A stretch of 48,282 nt of DNA from JAUMXJ01 sp041781135 (GCA_041781135.1 JBHAZV010000032.1:1-48282), one strand, 5' to 3'; positions 1 to 8,612 are shown, numbered from the stretch's first letter. Notes: generated from the letters alone by a model not told the origin. Numbers and translations are program-made.

Positions 1-213
1 ACCGTCTTCCGAACTGCCGAGAGTCTGAAGATCCATAGGTTCTACTTCAAAATTAAGCCCCGCTTCTGCGCACGACTTTTCTATAACGTCCTTAGTGAGC
101 GGATATTCTGGAATCTGCGTGCAGGCTGTCAGGAGAATAATCATACATAAAAGCACCGCCGCTTTACTCAAACATCTGGTGCAAGTCATATCCGTTCGAT
201 TGTGCGTATTCAT
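1..213 (-). CDS. Putative lipoprotein, 5' part only (runs off the window)
   Basis: The first 71 codons of a gene that continues beyond base 1. The ATG at 213 follows a strong AGGAGG ribosome binding site (219-224 on the complement). The product starts with a basic segment, then a hydrophobic stretch ending in LTAC, a lipobox, so residue 31 is the probable lipidated cysteine and the protein would be anchored on the outer face of the membrane. The visible mature part (after TQIPEYPLTKD) matches no family I recognise. The gene is read divergently from the response regulator at 606 and has its own promoter. Being cut at the window edge, its function cannot be judged here. Confidence 0.75.
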   Translation of the reverse strand, partial: MNTHNRTDMTCTRCLSKAAVLLCMIILLTACTQIPEYPLTKDVIEKSCAEAGLNFEVEPMDLQTLGSSEDG

Positions 214-255
214 ATTAACCTCCTGTTTGAATTAGCGTCCTGACTTATCAACAGT

Positions 256-284
256 ATAGTAGCATAATTTAAAATTAAATTCAA
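256..284 (-). promoter_or_regulatory. Sigma-A type promoter for the lipoprotein gene
   Basis: On the minus strand a -35 TTGAAT (complement of 279-284) and a -10 TACTAT (complement of 256-261) are separated by 17 bases. The predicted start of transcription lies about 35 bases upstream of the lipoprotein ATG. Confidence 0.6.
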
Positions 285-296
285 GATATATGCTAC
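259..296. repeat. Inverted repeat around the lipoprotein promoter (possible operator)
   Basis: GTAGCATA (259-266) and TATGCTAC (289-296) are perfect 8-bp inverted repeats separated by 22 bases. The pair brackets the -35 element and overlaps the -10 element of the lipoprotein promoter, as expected for a repressor binding across the promoter. The binding protein is unknown. Confidence 0.4.
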
Positions 297-605
297 AATG
301 TGCTGTATAAGCTGAATATGCGGTATAGAACACATAATCTTTCGTGTTGATTTGTTAGACAGCTTCCCTTTTTAGCTTACGGCTCAAAGTGGTTCGATTA
401 TTGGCATTAACATTATACAGAATCACAGAGAGCCTTATTATTTCATTATATATTACAACACGCCGAAATATTTTGATTTGACAAATGTATCCGATACTTG
501 AACCGCTATCAAAGCTTCAAAGGGATTAAATTTTACAGTTTGTTAAACACACATTCGCTCGTATGAATTATAATATTAAGGCAATATAAAGTAGCGGAGG
601 TGCCG
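297..605. other. AT-rich intergenic region upstream of the two-component system
   Basis: No coding frame with a ribosome binding site is visible between the lipoprotein promoter and the response regulator. A TATAAT -10 element sits at 569-574, about 30 bases before the response regulator start, without a convincing -35. A small palindrome, GTATCCGATAC, lies at 487-497. Nothing else could be assigned. Confidence 0.5.
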
Positions 606-1298
606 ATGAAGAAGATATTTGTCGTGGATGACGACCCGAATATCAGAGAGCTTATCCAGCTTTACCTTGAAAAAGAAAACAACGATGTAGAGGTTTTCGA
701 AGGCGGAGAGGCAGTTGTCAAGCGCGTTAAAAACGTGGTTCCGGATATTATTCTGCTCGACCTTATGATGCCCGGTATGGACGGTTATGACACTCTAAAG
801 GAAATTAAGAAAATTGCCGATGTTCCTTGCATTATGGTCACAGCTAAGGACGAAACTACCGACAAGGTAATAGGTCTTGAGCTGGGGGCGGACGACTATA
901 TCTCCAAGCCATTCGATGGAAAGGAACTTGTGGCAAGGGTTAAGGCTGTTTTGCGCAGAACGAAGAATTCCGAACCTGCTGAGCAGGGCTCAAAGGTTGA
1001 GGTAGATAATCTTTCAATAAATCTCGATAATTATGTCGTCACATACAATGGGAAGGATTATGAACTTCCTCCAAAGGAGATAGAGCTTCTTCATTTCTTG
1101 GCTTCCAACCCCGACAGAGTTTTTACAAGGGAGCAGCTTCTTGACAAGATATGGGGGTATGATTTCTTTGGCGAAACAAGGACTGTCGATGTACATATAA
1201 AGAGACTCCGTGAAAAATTTGATAATCCCGATGATTCCTGGGAAATCAAGACGGTTTGGGGTGTTGGTTACAAGTTCAAGATAGACAAGAAGCAGTAG
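606..1298 (+). CDS. OmpR/PhoB-family response regulator
   Basis: A 230-residue DNA-binding response regulator. The receiver domain (about 1-118) has the acidic pocket D8-D10, the phosphoacceptor D52 in LLDLMMPGMDG, T79 and K101 in ISKPF. The winged-helix output domain (about 128-228) has the family pattern LPPKEIELLHFLASNPDRVFT and ends in the WGVGYKF wing. The ATG at 606 is preferred over the GTG at 600 because the GGAGG at 596-600 is the ribosome binding site and would overlap a GTG start. The cognate kinase follows 6 bases later, so the pair is co-transcribed. The regulon is unknown; the stress genes immediately downstream are plausible targets. Confidence 0.93.
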   Translation: MKKIFVVDDDPNIRELIQLYLEKENNDVEVFEGGEAVVKRVKNVVPDIILLDLMMPGMDGYDTLKEIKKIADVPCIMVTAKDETTDKVIGLELGADDYISKPFDGKELVARVKAVLRRTKNSEPAEQGSKVEVDNLSINLDNYVVTYNGKDYELPPKEIELLHFLASNPDRVFTREQLLDKIWGYDFFGETRTVDVHIKRLREKFDNPDDSWEIKTVWGVGYKFKIDKKQ

Positions 1299-1304
1299 CG
1301 CGTA

Positions 1305-2711
1305 ATGAAGAGCATATTTCACAGATTCGCCACTATTTATCTGTTGGTTTTTTTGGTGGCGTATGCGTGTATAATTGTCGGTGTTCGCTTTTATCTCGAA
1401 CAGTACTTTATAAGGCAGACCCACAGCGAGGTGTTGGCGCGGGTCAACGCTCTTGAGGTGGCAGCGGATCAGAACGGACTCGATTTGCCGCGGTTTTTCG
1501 AGCAGATAGAAATGCTTGAGGACTTTTCTGAGGGTGCAACAATATGGATTGTTGATGAAGACGGCAATGCAAGAGTTTCCGACTTGGCGTTTGTCCATCA
1601 CGGAGATGACGGGATACGCGACAGTTACAGGCGAGTGTTGGACGGCGAGATTGTCACAAGCTATTCGAGCGACAAAATGGTGCTTAGGACAGGCGTTCCG
1701 ATCAGATTTGGAGACAAAGTGTTTGCAATATTTACGGACACGTCTATGGAACTGCACGAACGTGCGATATTCAATGTTCTTGTGCTGGTGTTTCTGGCTA
1801 TAATTGTGTCCCTGCTGATAGCGCTGGCATTTTTGTATTCGGTTACGAGTAAGATTTCGGGCGAAGTGCGGCTTATAACGGCTGCCGCCGCAGAAATATC
1901 TTCGGGTGAGTACGATGGAAAAATCATTACTGACAGTTCCTGGGAGCTCGGAGATTTGGCGGTCGCTTTTAATAAAATGGCGGACGACATCGCAAAGCTG
2001 GATACTGCGCGAAAAAACTTCGTGACGAGTTTTTCTCATGATATACGCACTCCGCTGACTACAATCAAGGGATATACTACAGGAATACTCGATGGGACGA
2101 TAGACAGGGAAAAGCAGGATAAATATCTTAATATAGTCGTGTCTGAGTGCGACCGAATGTTAAAAATGTCCAACAGTCTGCTGGATCTTTCGAAGATAGA
2201 GTCGGGAGAACTCGTATTTGCAAAGACGGACTTCGATTTGAATTCGCTTATTCTCGGCGTGCTCGATTCTTTTGAGCAGAAGGTCAAGGAAAAGCAGGTT
2301 AAGGTGGAGCTCGACCTTTCGAATGATGATGTGCTTGCTCATGGCGATTTTTCGGCGATACAGAGGGTGGTTTACAATCTGCTGGACAATGCTACAAAAT
2401 TTGTAAATCCTACGGGAAAAATCACAATAAAGACAGAGCTCAAGGACGACAAATACTATATCGGAATAGGAAATACAGGACATGTGCTCACAAGTACGCA
2501 GCTCGTACAGATTTGGAATAGATTCGAGAAGCTGGATTCGTCGCGTGGGCTTGAAAATAAGTCTTCGGGGCTTGGGCTGCCAATTGTCAAGGAGATTATG
2601 AAGGCTCATGGCGAACGCATAGATGTGTACTCAAACGAGGAGATCGGTGTGGTATTTATATTCACTCTCTCCGCGCAGATTTTCAAAAGGAAAAATGATG
2701 GAAAAGCATAA
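1305..2711 (+). CDS. Membrane sensor histidine kinase
   Basis: A 468-residue kinase paired with the preceding response regulator. Membrane segments lie near 10-28 and 155-178, with an extracytoplasmic sensor region of about 120 residues between them that I cannot assign to a ligand class. A HAMP linker follows (about 179-232), then the HisKA dimerisation domain with H245 in SFSHDIRTPL, and the HATPase domain with the N box around NLLDNATKF (about 358-366) and G boxes GIGNTG and SSGLGLPIV. All residues needed for autophosphorylation are present. Its last bases overlap the start of the Hsp20 gene, so the three genes form one transcript. Confidence 0.93.
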   Translation: MKSIFHRFATIYLLVFLVAYACIIVGVRFYLEQYFIRQTHSEVLARVNALEVAADQNGLDLPRFFEQIEMLEDFSEGATIWIVDEDGNARVSDLAFVHHGDDGIRDSYRRVLDGEIVTSYSSDKMVLRTGVPIRFGDKVFAIFTDTSMELHERAIFNVLVLVFLAIIVSLLIALAFLYSVTSKISGEVRLITAAAAEISSGEYDGKIITDSSWELGDLAVAFNKMADDIAKLDTARKNFVTSFSHDIRTPLTTIKGYTTGILDGTIDREKQDKYLNIVVSECDRMLKMSNSLLDLSKIESGELVFAKTDFDLNSLILGVLDSFEQKVKEKQVKVELDLSNDDVLAHGDFSAIQRVVYNLLDNATKFVNPTGKITIKTELKDDKYYIGIGNTGHVLTSTQLVQIWNRFEKLDSSRGLENKSSGLGLPIVKEIMKAHGERIDVYSNEEIGVVFIFTLSAQIFKRKNDGKA

Positions 2712-3072
2712 ATCGGCATTAGAACTGCTGTTTTCGGAAGTGGCAGGCGAAGCTAAGTATTGCAGCGAAAAGATGAGGACGCTCAGTGTGGATGTGTATC
2801 ACGATGAGCAAAGGTATGTTATATATGCGGAAATACCCGGTGTAGACTGCTCCGACATAGATATAGATTATGAGGGGGGGTATCTTAAGATTTCCGGTAT
2901 GAAGCACAGGCGCGTCGGCGAGGGGCTCAGTCCGCTGCGTGTAGAGAGGTGTTACGGCGAACACAAACGCTCGTTTGCTGTAGATGGAATCGATCCGACA
3001 AGTATAAAGGCCGAGTATATCGACGGAGTCCTGATACTCGAAATGAAAAAGGTGGAAGGCGCGCGCAAGTAG
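2698..3072 (+). CDS. Hsp20/alpha-crystallin family small heat shock protein
   Basis: A 124-residue ATP-independent chaperone that would hold unfolding proteins. An alpha-crystallin domain covers most of the protein: it opens with VDVYHDEQRYVIYAEIPGV, contains the GGYLKISG strand and ends with the DGVLILEMKK version of the family's GVLxLxxPK motif. The N-terminal arm is short. Two adjacent ATGs (2695 and 2698) follow AAAGG at 2686-2690; the second has better spacing. The gene overlaps the end of the histidine kinase gene, which suggests translational coupling and a stress-related role for the two-component system. Confidence 0.88.
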   Translation: MEKHKSALELLFSEVAGEAKYCSEKMRTLSVDVYHDEQRYVIYAEIPGVDCSDIDIDYEGGYLKISGMKHRRVGEGLSPLRVERCYGEHKRSFAVDGIDPTSIKAEYIDGVLILEMKKVEGARK

Positions 3073-3127
3073 CGCTTTGCATAGATAAATTAATATTAGG
3101 GGCGGAAACGCCGAAAGGAGAGCAATT

Positions 3128-3289
3128 ATGAAAAAGTATGAATGTAAGGCATGTGGGTATATCTACGATCCTCAGTTTGGTGATCCGGATGGAGGAATCG
3201 CGCCGGGTACACCATTTGAGGATATTCCTGAAGATTGGGTTTGCCCGGCTTGCGGCGTAGGCAAGGATGATTTTGAGCCTATCGGTTAG
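3128..3289 (+). CDS. Rubredoxin
   Basis: A 53-residue electron carrier. The two iron-binding knuckles are CKACGYIYD (C6, C9) and CPACGVGKDDF (C39, C42), and the conserved DPDGGIAPGTPFEDIPEDWVC core lies between them. Length and spacing are normal for the family. A good AAAGGAG ribosome binding site precedes the ATG, and a small GGCG-GAAA-CGCC hairpin lies just upstream (3101-3112). The superoxide reductase gene begins 8 bases after the stop, so this rubredoxin is very probably its electron donor. Confidence 0.95.
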   Translation: MKKYECKACGYIYDPQFGDPDGGIAPGTPFEDIPEDWVCPACGVGKDDFEPIG

Positions 3290-3297
3290 GAGGAAAA

Positions 3298-3675
3298 ATG
3301 AAGAGATTAGATGTTTATAAATGCAATCGCTGCGGCAATATCGTAGAAGTGCTGAATGTGGGCGGCGGAGCGATGTCGTGTTGCGGAGAACCGATGCAGC
3401 TTATCGAAGAAAAAACTGCGGATAAAGCTACCGAGAAGCATGTTCCGGTTGTAGAAAAGACAGAGAAGGGTTATAAGATTACGGTCGGTTCGACGCTCCA
3501 TCCTATGACAGAGGAGCATCTTATTCAGTGGATAGAGCTTGTCACAGAAGGAGGCACCCAGGTACAGTTCCTAAACGCGGGCGCCGCACCTGTCGCAGAG
3601 TTTGAAACAACCGAAAAACCTCTGTTTGCGAGAGAGTACTGCAATCTTCATTCGCTCTGGAAGGCTGAAATTTAA
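3298..3675 (+). CDS. dfx: Desulfoferrodoxin (two-iron superoxide reductase)
   Basis: A 125-residue enzyme that reduces superoxide to hydrogen peroxide without producing oxygen, typical of anaerobes. The N-terminal desulforedoxin-like domain holds the Cys4 iron site (C10, C13, and the CC pair at 28-29). The C-terminal catalytic domain has the expected His ligands (EKHVP, STLHPM, EEHLIQW) and the REYCNLHSLW motif carrying the last Cys and His. An AGGAGG site precedes the ATG. It is the last gene of the run that starts with the response regulator and is followed by a terminator. Confidence 0.95.
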   Translation: MKRLDVYKCNRCGNIVEVLNVGGGAMSCCGEPMQLIEEKTADKATEKHVPVVEKTEKGYKITVGSTLHPMTEEHLIQWIELVTEGGTQVQFLNAGAAPVAEFETTEKPLFAREYCNLHSLWKAEI

Positions 3676-3691
3676 TCAGCACTCACAAACT

Positions 3692-3729
3692 AAAAGACCA
3701 CATCGGCAGTGCCTGTGCGGTCTTTTTTT
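3692..3729 (+). terminator. Rho-independent terminator after the superoxide reductase gene
   Basis: AAAGACC pairs with GGTCTTT across an imperfect inner stem that closes with GGC-AGT-GCC, and the hairpin is followed directly by a run of seven T. It ends the five-gene plus-strand unit. Confidence 0.85.
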
Positions 3730-3820
3730 GTTTTGTTTTTGTCTTGACTGAATTTAGGTTTTATGGAGTTGTTGTCTCTGATTGATTTTGACTAACTTTG
3801 ACTGATAGCCTGACGATTTG

Positions 3821-4870
3821 TCAGCAGCCGAGGTAGAGCAGTACGAGTTCCGAAGAAGCAAACAGTGCGGTTTCGTGGGTGCGCTCCATACCGTGGGAAG
3901 CCTGTATTCCCGGTCCTATGAGCGCCGCGCGGATATTGTTGCCCGCCCGCATCGCTGCTGAGGCATCTGAACCATACATAGGGTAAATATCGACGGCGTG
4001 AGGCAGATTATGCTGTTCTGCAAGCTTAATGAGGTTATTTGTCATTTCGTAGTCGTATGGCCCCGATGAGTCCATAGCACATATCGATATATCCTTTTCG
4101 GTGCAGGACAGATCAAGCCCGATACAACCCATATCTACGGCGAGCATCTCTTCTATTTCTGCGGGTATGTAGCTTGCTCCGTGTCCTACTTCTTCGAAGT
4201 TTGTGATTGTCACAATCAGATTGTCTTTTGGCTTTAGTTTGTTGTCCGACATATATTTAAGAGCTGCAAGCACGAGGGCGACGGAAGCTTTGTCATCTAA
4301 AAAGCGCGATTTTACAAATCCGCCTGCCCTTTCGAATTTGACATCGATTGCGACATAGTCTCCCGGAGCGATTCCGAGTTTTTGTGTGTCGTCCTTTGAA
4401 TGTACGTCGGCGTCAAGTCGTATGTACATATTGTCGGTGTCGCGTTTTCGATCTCCGGCATCTTTGTAAACATGCGCCGATGGCGATTTTGACAGGAAAG
4501 TTCCGCGGAACTGTTCGCCGGTTTTTCGGGATATGATTGTGCAGTACTCTGCATCAAGGGTTGCGGCAATAGGACCGCCTACTTTTTTGAAGAGCAGGTT
4601 GCCGTCTGAGTCTATGCTGCTGACCATTGCGCCGAGTGTGTCTGCGTGCGTCGATATGCATACGGTGCGCTCGGATTTTCCCGGAACATTGATTATCAGA
4701 CCACCTTTTCTGTTGTATGAACTGTTGTAGCCCATTGCGGTAGCTTCGGCGGCAATTGCTTCCATTACATTTTTTGTGTAGCCGCTGGGGCTTGGTATTT
4801 TAAGGATTTTTTCGAGAATTTTCAGCAGGTATTCACCGTCTGCCCGGTACGAAGTTTTTTGGGTGCTCAT
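3821..4870 (-). CDS. M42 family metallopeptidase (glutamyl/tetrahedral aminopeptidase type)
   Basis: A 349-residue cytoplasmic two-metal aminopeptidase. The family's ligands and catalytic residues are visible: STHADT (first His and the activating Asp), FLDDKASV (bridging Asp), TNFEEVGHGAS (catalytic Glu followed by a ligand Glu), VDMGC (Asp) and the late SHGMERTH (His). Two starts are possible: the ATG at 4870 behind AAAGGAG, and a GTG 15 bases upstream at 4885 behind GAAGGAG; I chose the ATG. The gene lies downstream of the thioredoxin-like lipoprotein on the same strand, and peptide salvage fits the nearby prolyl aminopeptidase. Confidence 0.9.
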   Translation of the reverse strand: MSTQKTSYRADGEYLLKILEKILKIPSPSGYTKNVMEAIAAEATAMGYNSSYNRKGGLIINVPGKSERTVCISTHADTLGAMVSSIDSDGNLLFKKVGGPIAATLDAEYCTIISRKTGEQFRGTFLSKSPSAHVYKDAGDRKRDTDNMYIRLDADVHSKDDTQKLGIAPGDYVAIDVKFERAGGFVKSRFLDDKASVALVLAALKYMSDNKLKPKDNLIVTITNFEEVGHGASYIPAEIEEMLAVDMGCIGLDLSCTEKDISICAMDSSGPYDYEMTNNLIKLAEQHNLPHAVDIYPMYGSDASAAMRAGNNIRAALIGPGIQASHGMERTHETALFASSELVLLYLGC

Positions 4871-4949
4871 ATTTTCTCCTTTCACATTTTCTCCTTCTTA
4901 ATTGTTGTGCAAGATTGAAAATTGCAAGATTTTTATTTGCACAATGATT

Positions 4950-5636
4950 TTAGTAGTCGCCTCTTTCACGGCGAAATTCGTCCATTATTTCAAAAATTTT
5001 GTCGAAATCTTCTGCGCTTATTTTGCCCGGAATATAACCCATCGCTTCTAATTCCTCCGTCAGGAATACTATGGTTGGAAAGCCCGTGATGCCGTATTTT
5101 GCTGCAACTGCGCCCTCTGGGTCAACATAGAAGTTTAAGTTGTGTTCACTTTTTTCGGCAAAGCTTTTGACGGTTTCGGAATCTTCGCCGCTGTTGAGCA
5201 TTACTATTTCGACATCTTCCTTTTTAGAGAGCTCTGCGAGTATTGGCATTTCCTCTATGCAGTAATTGCACCATGTTGCCCAGAATACAACTATTGTATA
5301 GCGCTTGGCGATATCCGACAGTTTAACTGTCGAACCATCTGTCTTTTCTAAGGTGAGGTCGTCGAAGAAAGATCTTGCCTGTTCGGATGTGGACGATGCT
5401 TCGGATGTTGCGCCGGATGCCGATGATTCTGCGCCTGCTTCGGATGTTGTTTCAGAGCCGGCGGATGAAGTAGCGGTTTGAGATGTGCCGGCTTCAGAAC
5501 CAGACGAAACGCCCGACGAAGTATCAGGTGCGGTGGTACCGGAATTTGATTTTGTTGTGTCGGCGCTCTGACCGCAGCCGGTGAGCACAGTGGCGATGAC
5601 CGCAATTGTCAGTGCGATAGCCATTAATTTTTTCAT
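4950..5636 (-). CDS. Thioredoxin-like (TlpA/ResA-type) lipoprotein
   Basis: A 228-residue membrane-anchored thiol-disulfide protein. A signal peptide ends in the lipobox LTGC. A long low-complexity linker rich in Ser, Thr, Ala, Gly and Glu follows (about 22-90), acting as a stalk. The thioredoxin fold has the redox motif WATWCNYC and a cis-proline loop GFPTIVF. CNYC is an unusual CxxC pair compared with the CPPC or CEPC of most ResA/TlpA proteins. The ATG at 5636 follows AAAGG; upstream codons in frame lack a site. It probably reduces extracytoplasmic disulfides; the CcdA-like protein at 18911 is a candidate electron supplier, which is inference. Confidence 0.88.
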   Translation of the reverse strand: MKKLMAIALTIAVIATVLTGCGQSADTTKSNSGTTAPDTSSGVSSGSEAGTSQTATSSAGSETTSEAGAESSASGATSEASSTSEQARSFFDDLTLEKTDGSTVKLSDIAKRYTIVVFWATWCNYCIEEMPILAELSKKEDVEIVMLNSGEDSETVKSFAEKSEHNLNFYVDPEGAVAAKYGITGFPTIVFLTEELEAMGYIPGKISAEDFDKIFEIMDEFRRERGDY

Positions 5637-5779
5637 ATTTTTCCTTTTGTTGAGATGTATTTCGCATTTTGAATGCAGAGCGAGCGGATGCGCCGCAGCG
5701 CACAAATGCGATACCTATATTACATCACAGCGGTATGAACGGTTATATGAACTTAAAGTGAAAGTTTTTGGAGAAAGTC

Positions 5780-6289
5780 TTATTCGTTTTGACCGCAGCA
5801 TTTTTTGTATTTTTTCCCGCTGCCGCATGGGCACGGGTCGTTTCTGCCGGCAGTTTTCTGAGATTTTGCAGTTATGCTGTCTACATATTCTTTTTTGATT
5901 TCTCGGCGCTTTTCCTGGGTCAGCACGGCATCCCATTCCTCAAGAGAGCTCAGCCAGGTGGCTTTGACTTTTAACATATTCAGGTAGAGTGCAGGCAGGA
6001 TCACCGTGAAGTCGACATCGCTTTCCTCTGTGTAATCGTCCAAGGTCAGCGGCGTTTCGAGGCTTTCGTTAATTCCGTCAAACACGCCGACAGCCTCTAC
6101 ATTATCGAAGCCGTAGCCGTCCATCAGTTGTTTGATGCTGCGTTTTGCGGATATTTTTTCCGGATTGCCCGCCGCCTCTTTTAATAAATCCTGATAGAAA
6201 TTCTTCTCTCTTGCGAGGTATTCATTCCATTCCTGTTCTGTGACTGTTTGTGATGACAGGCGTTTGTTCCATTGTTCAAAAAGTGTCAT
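5780..6289 (-). CDS. SEC-C metal-binding domain protein
   Basis: A 169-residue protein ending in a classic SEC-C zinc-binding motif, GRNDPCPCGSGKKYKKCCG (C-x-C ... CC). The N-terminal 140 residues are acidic and probably helical, and I do not recognise a catalytic domain in them. The ATG at 6289 follows AAGGAG. It sits 56 bases downstream of the prolyl aminopeptidase gene and may share its transcript. SEC-C tails occur in SecA, where they bind zinc and SecB or ribosomes, and in many uncharacterised proteins; no specific role can be given here. Confidence 0.85.
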   Translation of the reverse strand: MTLFEQWNKRLSSQTVTEQEWNEYLAREKNFYQDLLKEAAGNPEKISAKRSIKQLMDGYGFDNVEAVGVFDGINESLETPLTLDDYTEESDVDFTVILPALYLNMLKVKATWLSSLEEWDAVLTQEKRREIKKEYVDSITAKSQKTAGRNDPCPCGSGKKYKKCCGQNE

Positions 6290-6345
6290 AAGAGCTCCTT
6301 GTATTTAGTTAAATTTCTGTAACATTTAACTCTTCAGTTGAATTT

Positions 6346-7284
6346 TTAGAAGAGTTTTTTGAAGTTCTCCTGAGCTTCTATCAGGCAGTGTGTAATTTCC
6401 GGCTCGAAAGAACTGTGCCCCGCAATAGGGAATTCTATCGTTGCGTTTTTCAGGCGCAGGTAGAGCTCGTACGCTCCGCTTGGTCTGCAGTCGACATCAT
6501 ACCTGCCGTGTACTATGTATATCGGTATATCGGCTATTTTATCGGCGTTGTCGATGAGGTAGTTTTCGGGCATAAAGCAGTTGTTTACAAAGTAGTGGCA
6601 TTCAAGCACGGCGAGCGAGATGTCATCGTCGGTGATGTCCTCGCCGAGTGTGCGGGGGTGCAGCGCCACCACTGACCCTTCGAAGTCTGCAAATGCCTTG
6701 CCGAATTTGCGGCGCTCAGAGGTATCAGACGATGTGAGATGTGCATAGTAATTTCGGATGTTATCTTCGCATTTGTCTTTGCCGAGCATATCTGTAAACT
6801 GTTTGTACGCTTCCGGGAAAAACATTCCTGCACCGCCCTGATACAGCCATTTAATGTCTTCGTCTCTGCCCAGGAAAATTCCGCGAAGTATCAATCCGGT
6901 GACTTTATCGGGGTGATTTTCTGCATAGTACAGCGCGAGGGTTGTTCCCCACGAACCGCCGTGTACCAGCCATTTTTCTATGCCGAGAGTTTCCCTGATT
7001 TTTTCGATGTCGTCCGCAAGGTGACGGATTGTGTTATTTCGCAGCTCTACAAATGGTTTGCTTCTACCGCAGCCTCTTTGATCCATGCAGATTATTCTGT
7101 AAAAATCGGGGTCGAGAAATCTGCGCGAGGTTTCGCCGCAGCCGCTGCCCGGGCCTCCGTGCACAAATATTACAGGCGCGCCGTCGGGTTTGCCGCTTTC
7201 TTCGACGTAGATTTCATGATACTCATCTACCTTCAGCATATGAGTTTTATATGGCGTTATTTCCGGAAAAAGTGTTTTTAACAT
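6346..7284 (-). CDS. pip: Prolyl aminopeptidase (proline iminopeptidase, peptidase S33)
   Basis: A 312-residue cytoplasmic alpha/beta-hydrolase that removes N-terminal proline from peptides. The oxyanion-hole motif HGGPGSGC, the DQRGCGRSKP motif, the nucleophile elbow GGSWGTTLAL (catalytic Ser), the acid in HGRYDVDCRP and the late His in GHSSFEPE are all present and in the usual order. The ATG at 7284 follows AGGAGA; in-frame codons further upstream have no site. It is the first gene of the minus-strand group running to 3821 and is divergent from alanine racemase. Confidence 0.93.
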   Translation of the reverse strand: MLKTLFPEITPYKTHMLKVDEYHEIYVEESGKPDGAPVIFVHGGPGSGCGETSRRFLDPDFYRIICMDQRGCGRSKPFVELRNNTIRHLADDIEKIRETLGIEKWLVHGGSWGTTLALYYAENHPDKVTGLILRGIFLGRDEDIKWLYQGGAGMFFPEAYKQFTDMLGKDKCEDNIRNYYAHLTSSDTSERRKFGKAFADFEGSVVALHPRTLGEDITDDDISLAVLECHYFVNNCFMPENYLIDNADKIADIPIYIVHGRYDVDCRPSGAYELYLRLKNATIEFPIAGHSSFEPEITHCLIEAQENFKKLF

Positions 7285-7371
7285 CGTATCTCCTGTGTTT
7301 ATTTTGCTCTGATTACTATCATAGCACAGTTTTGGCTGTTTTGCTCGAAAGCGCAATTAACATTTTGAGGA

Positions 7372-7400
7372 TTGAAGATGGAGGGAGTATGTAATAAAAT
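7372..7400 (+). promoter_or_regulatory. Promoter for alanine racemase
   Basis: A -35 TTGAAG (7372-7377) and a -10 TAAAAT (7395-7400) are separated by 17 bases. Transcription would start about 35 bases before the TTG start codon and include the strong GGGGGAGG ribosome binding site at 7426-7432. Confidence 0.6.
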
Positions 7401-7442
7401 TTAGTTGGGAGTATAGAGACCGAAGGGGGAGGCGTTTGAAGA

Positions 7443-8612
7443 TTGTACAAAATTATTGAAAGCACCGAAAATTTGAACAGGGATCTTTGGATGGAAATAG
7501 ATCTCGGAGCTATCGCGCACAATATGCGCGTGGTTCGCAAGATTGCCTGCTCGCCGCTGATATCGGCCGTTGTAAAGGCGGATGGCTATGGACATGGCGC
7601 TGTAGCGGTTGCTCAAACATTGCTCGACAATGGAGCGGACAGATTTTCGGTTGCAACTCCCGATGAGGCATTTGAGCTGCGCGAGCATTTTGAAGATATA
7701 CCTATACTTATACTAAGCGAGGTCGATGCGCATTTGGCGCCCGAGCTCGCTCGTAAAAATATCGCGGTGACTGTTGCAAGCGCTGATAAGCTTCGCGCTG
7801 TTTGCTGCGAGCTTCGTGGCTCGGCTTCGCCGCTTTTAGTGCATATAAAGGTCGACACCGGCATGGGCAGGATAGGCTTTGAGCCTTCTGACAGCGCCGC
7901 GGATGAGATTTCAGAGGTGCTTCGCACACTAAATCAGGAGAGTGCCATATATATAGAGGGGGTTTTTTCTCATTTTGCAAAGGCTGATGATGAAGACCTT
8001 ACATTTTCGCATATTCAGGCACGGCGTTTTTTGGATTTTGTCGATGCTCTGAAAATGCGCGGGATAGAGCCTGAAATAAAGCATATGGCTAATTCTGCCG
8101 CTATAATAAATTTGCCCGAATATCATTTCGACATGGTTCGCGCAGGGATATTGCTTTTTGGTACAACGCCGACAGGAGAGCGCTTTGAAAGGTATCTCGA
8201 CGGCGAGATCGTGCAGCTTAGGCCGGCTCTTTCAGTGAAATCGAGGGCAACGTTTGTAAAAAAACTCGACAAAGAGAGCGGTATCGGATATTGTCACGCG
8301 TATATTGCCGAACCCGGAGAGGTGATAATTACAGTGCCTGCGGGATATGCCGACGGGGTTTCGAGGACACTTAGCGGAAAGCTGGAGGTGCTTGTCGGCG
8401 GCAGACGCTGCAGGCAGGTAGGCAATATATGCATGGATCAGATGATGGTTAAGGGCTTTGATGGAGCAAAGGCCGGCGACGAGATAATACTTGTGGGAAG
8501 CTGCGGAAGCGACGCTGTGACTGTAGAAGAAATTGCGCAAAAAATGGGCACTCTGAATTATGAAGTTATGTGTATGTTCAGCAAACGCATACCAAGGGTG
8601 TATCTCAAGTAA
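7443..8612 (+). CDS. alr: Alanine racemase
   Basis: A 389-residue PLP enzyme interconverting L- and D-alanine for peptidoglycan. K45 in SAVVKADGYGHG carries PLP, and the second catalytic Tyr lies in SGIGYCHAY. VPAGYADGVSR and the GNICMDQMMV block are the normal C-terminal landmarks. The start is a TTG at 7443 behind a strong GGGGGAGG site with 10-base spacing. An in-frame TGA immediately upstream (7437) rules out a longer form, and the ATG at 7491 would remove the conserved Trp before MEIDLGAIAHN. The gene is separated from the next one by a structured spacer. Confidence 0.95.
   Translation: MYKIIESTENLNRDLWMEIDLGAIAHNMRVVRKIACSPLISAVVKADGYGHGAVAVAQTLLDNGADRFSVATPDEAFELREHFEDIPILILSEVDAHLAPELARKNIAVTVASADKLRAVCCELRGSASPLLVHIKVDTGMGRIGFEPSDSAADEISEVLRTLNQESAIYIEGVFSHFAKADDEDLTFSHIQARRFLDFVDALKMRGIEPEIKHMANSAAIINLPEYHFDMVRAGILLFGTTPTGERFERYLDGEIVQLRPALSVKSRATFVKKLDKESGIGYCHAYIAEPGEVIITVPAGYADGVSRTLSGKLEVLVGGRRCRQVGNICMDQMMVKGFDGAKAGDEIILVGSCGSDAVTVEEIAQKMGTLNYEVMCMFSKRIPRVYLK

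Noticed and set aside
1014..2039. Long open frame on the minus strand across the regulator and kinase genes
   Set aside because: It is a shadow of two unmistakable plus-strand genes, has no ribosome site and gives a Cys/His/Arg-rich product without domains.
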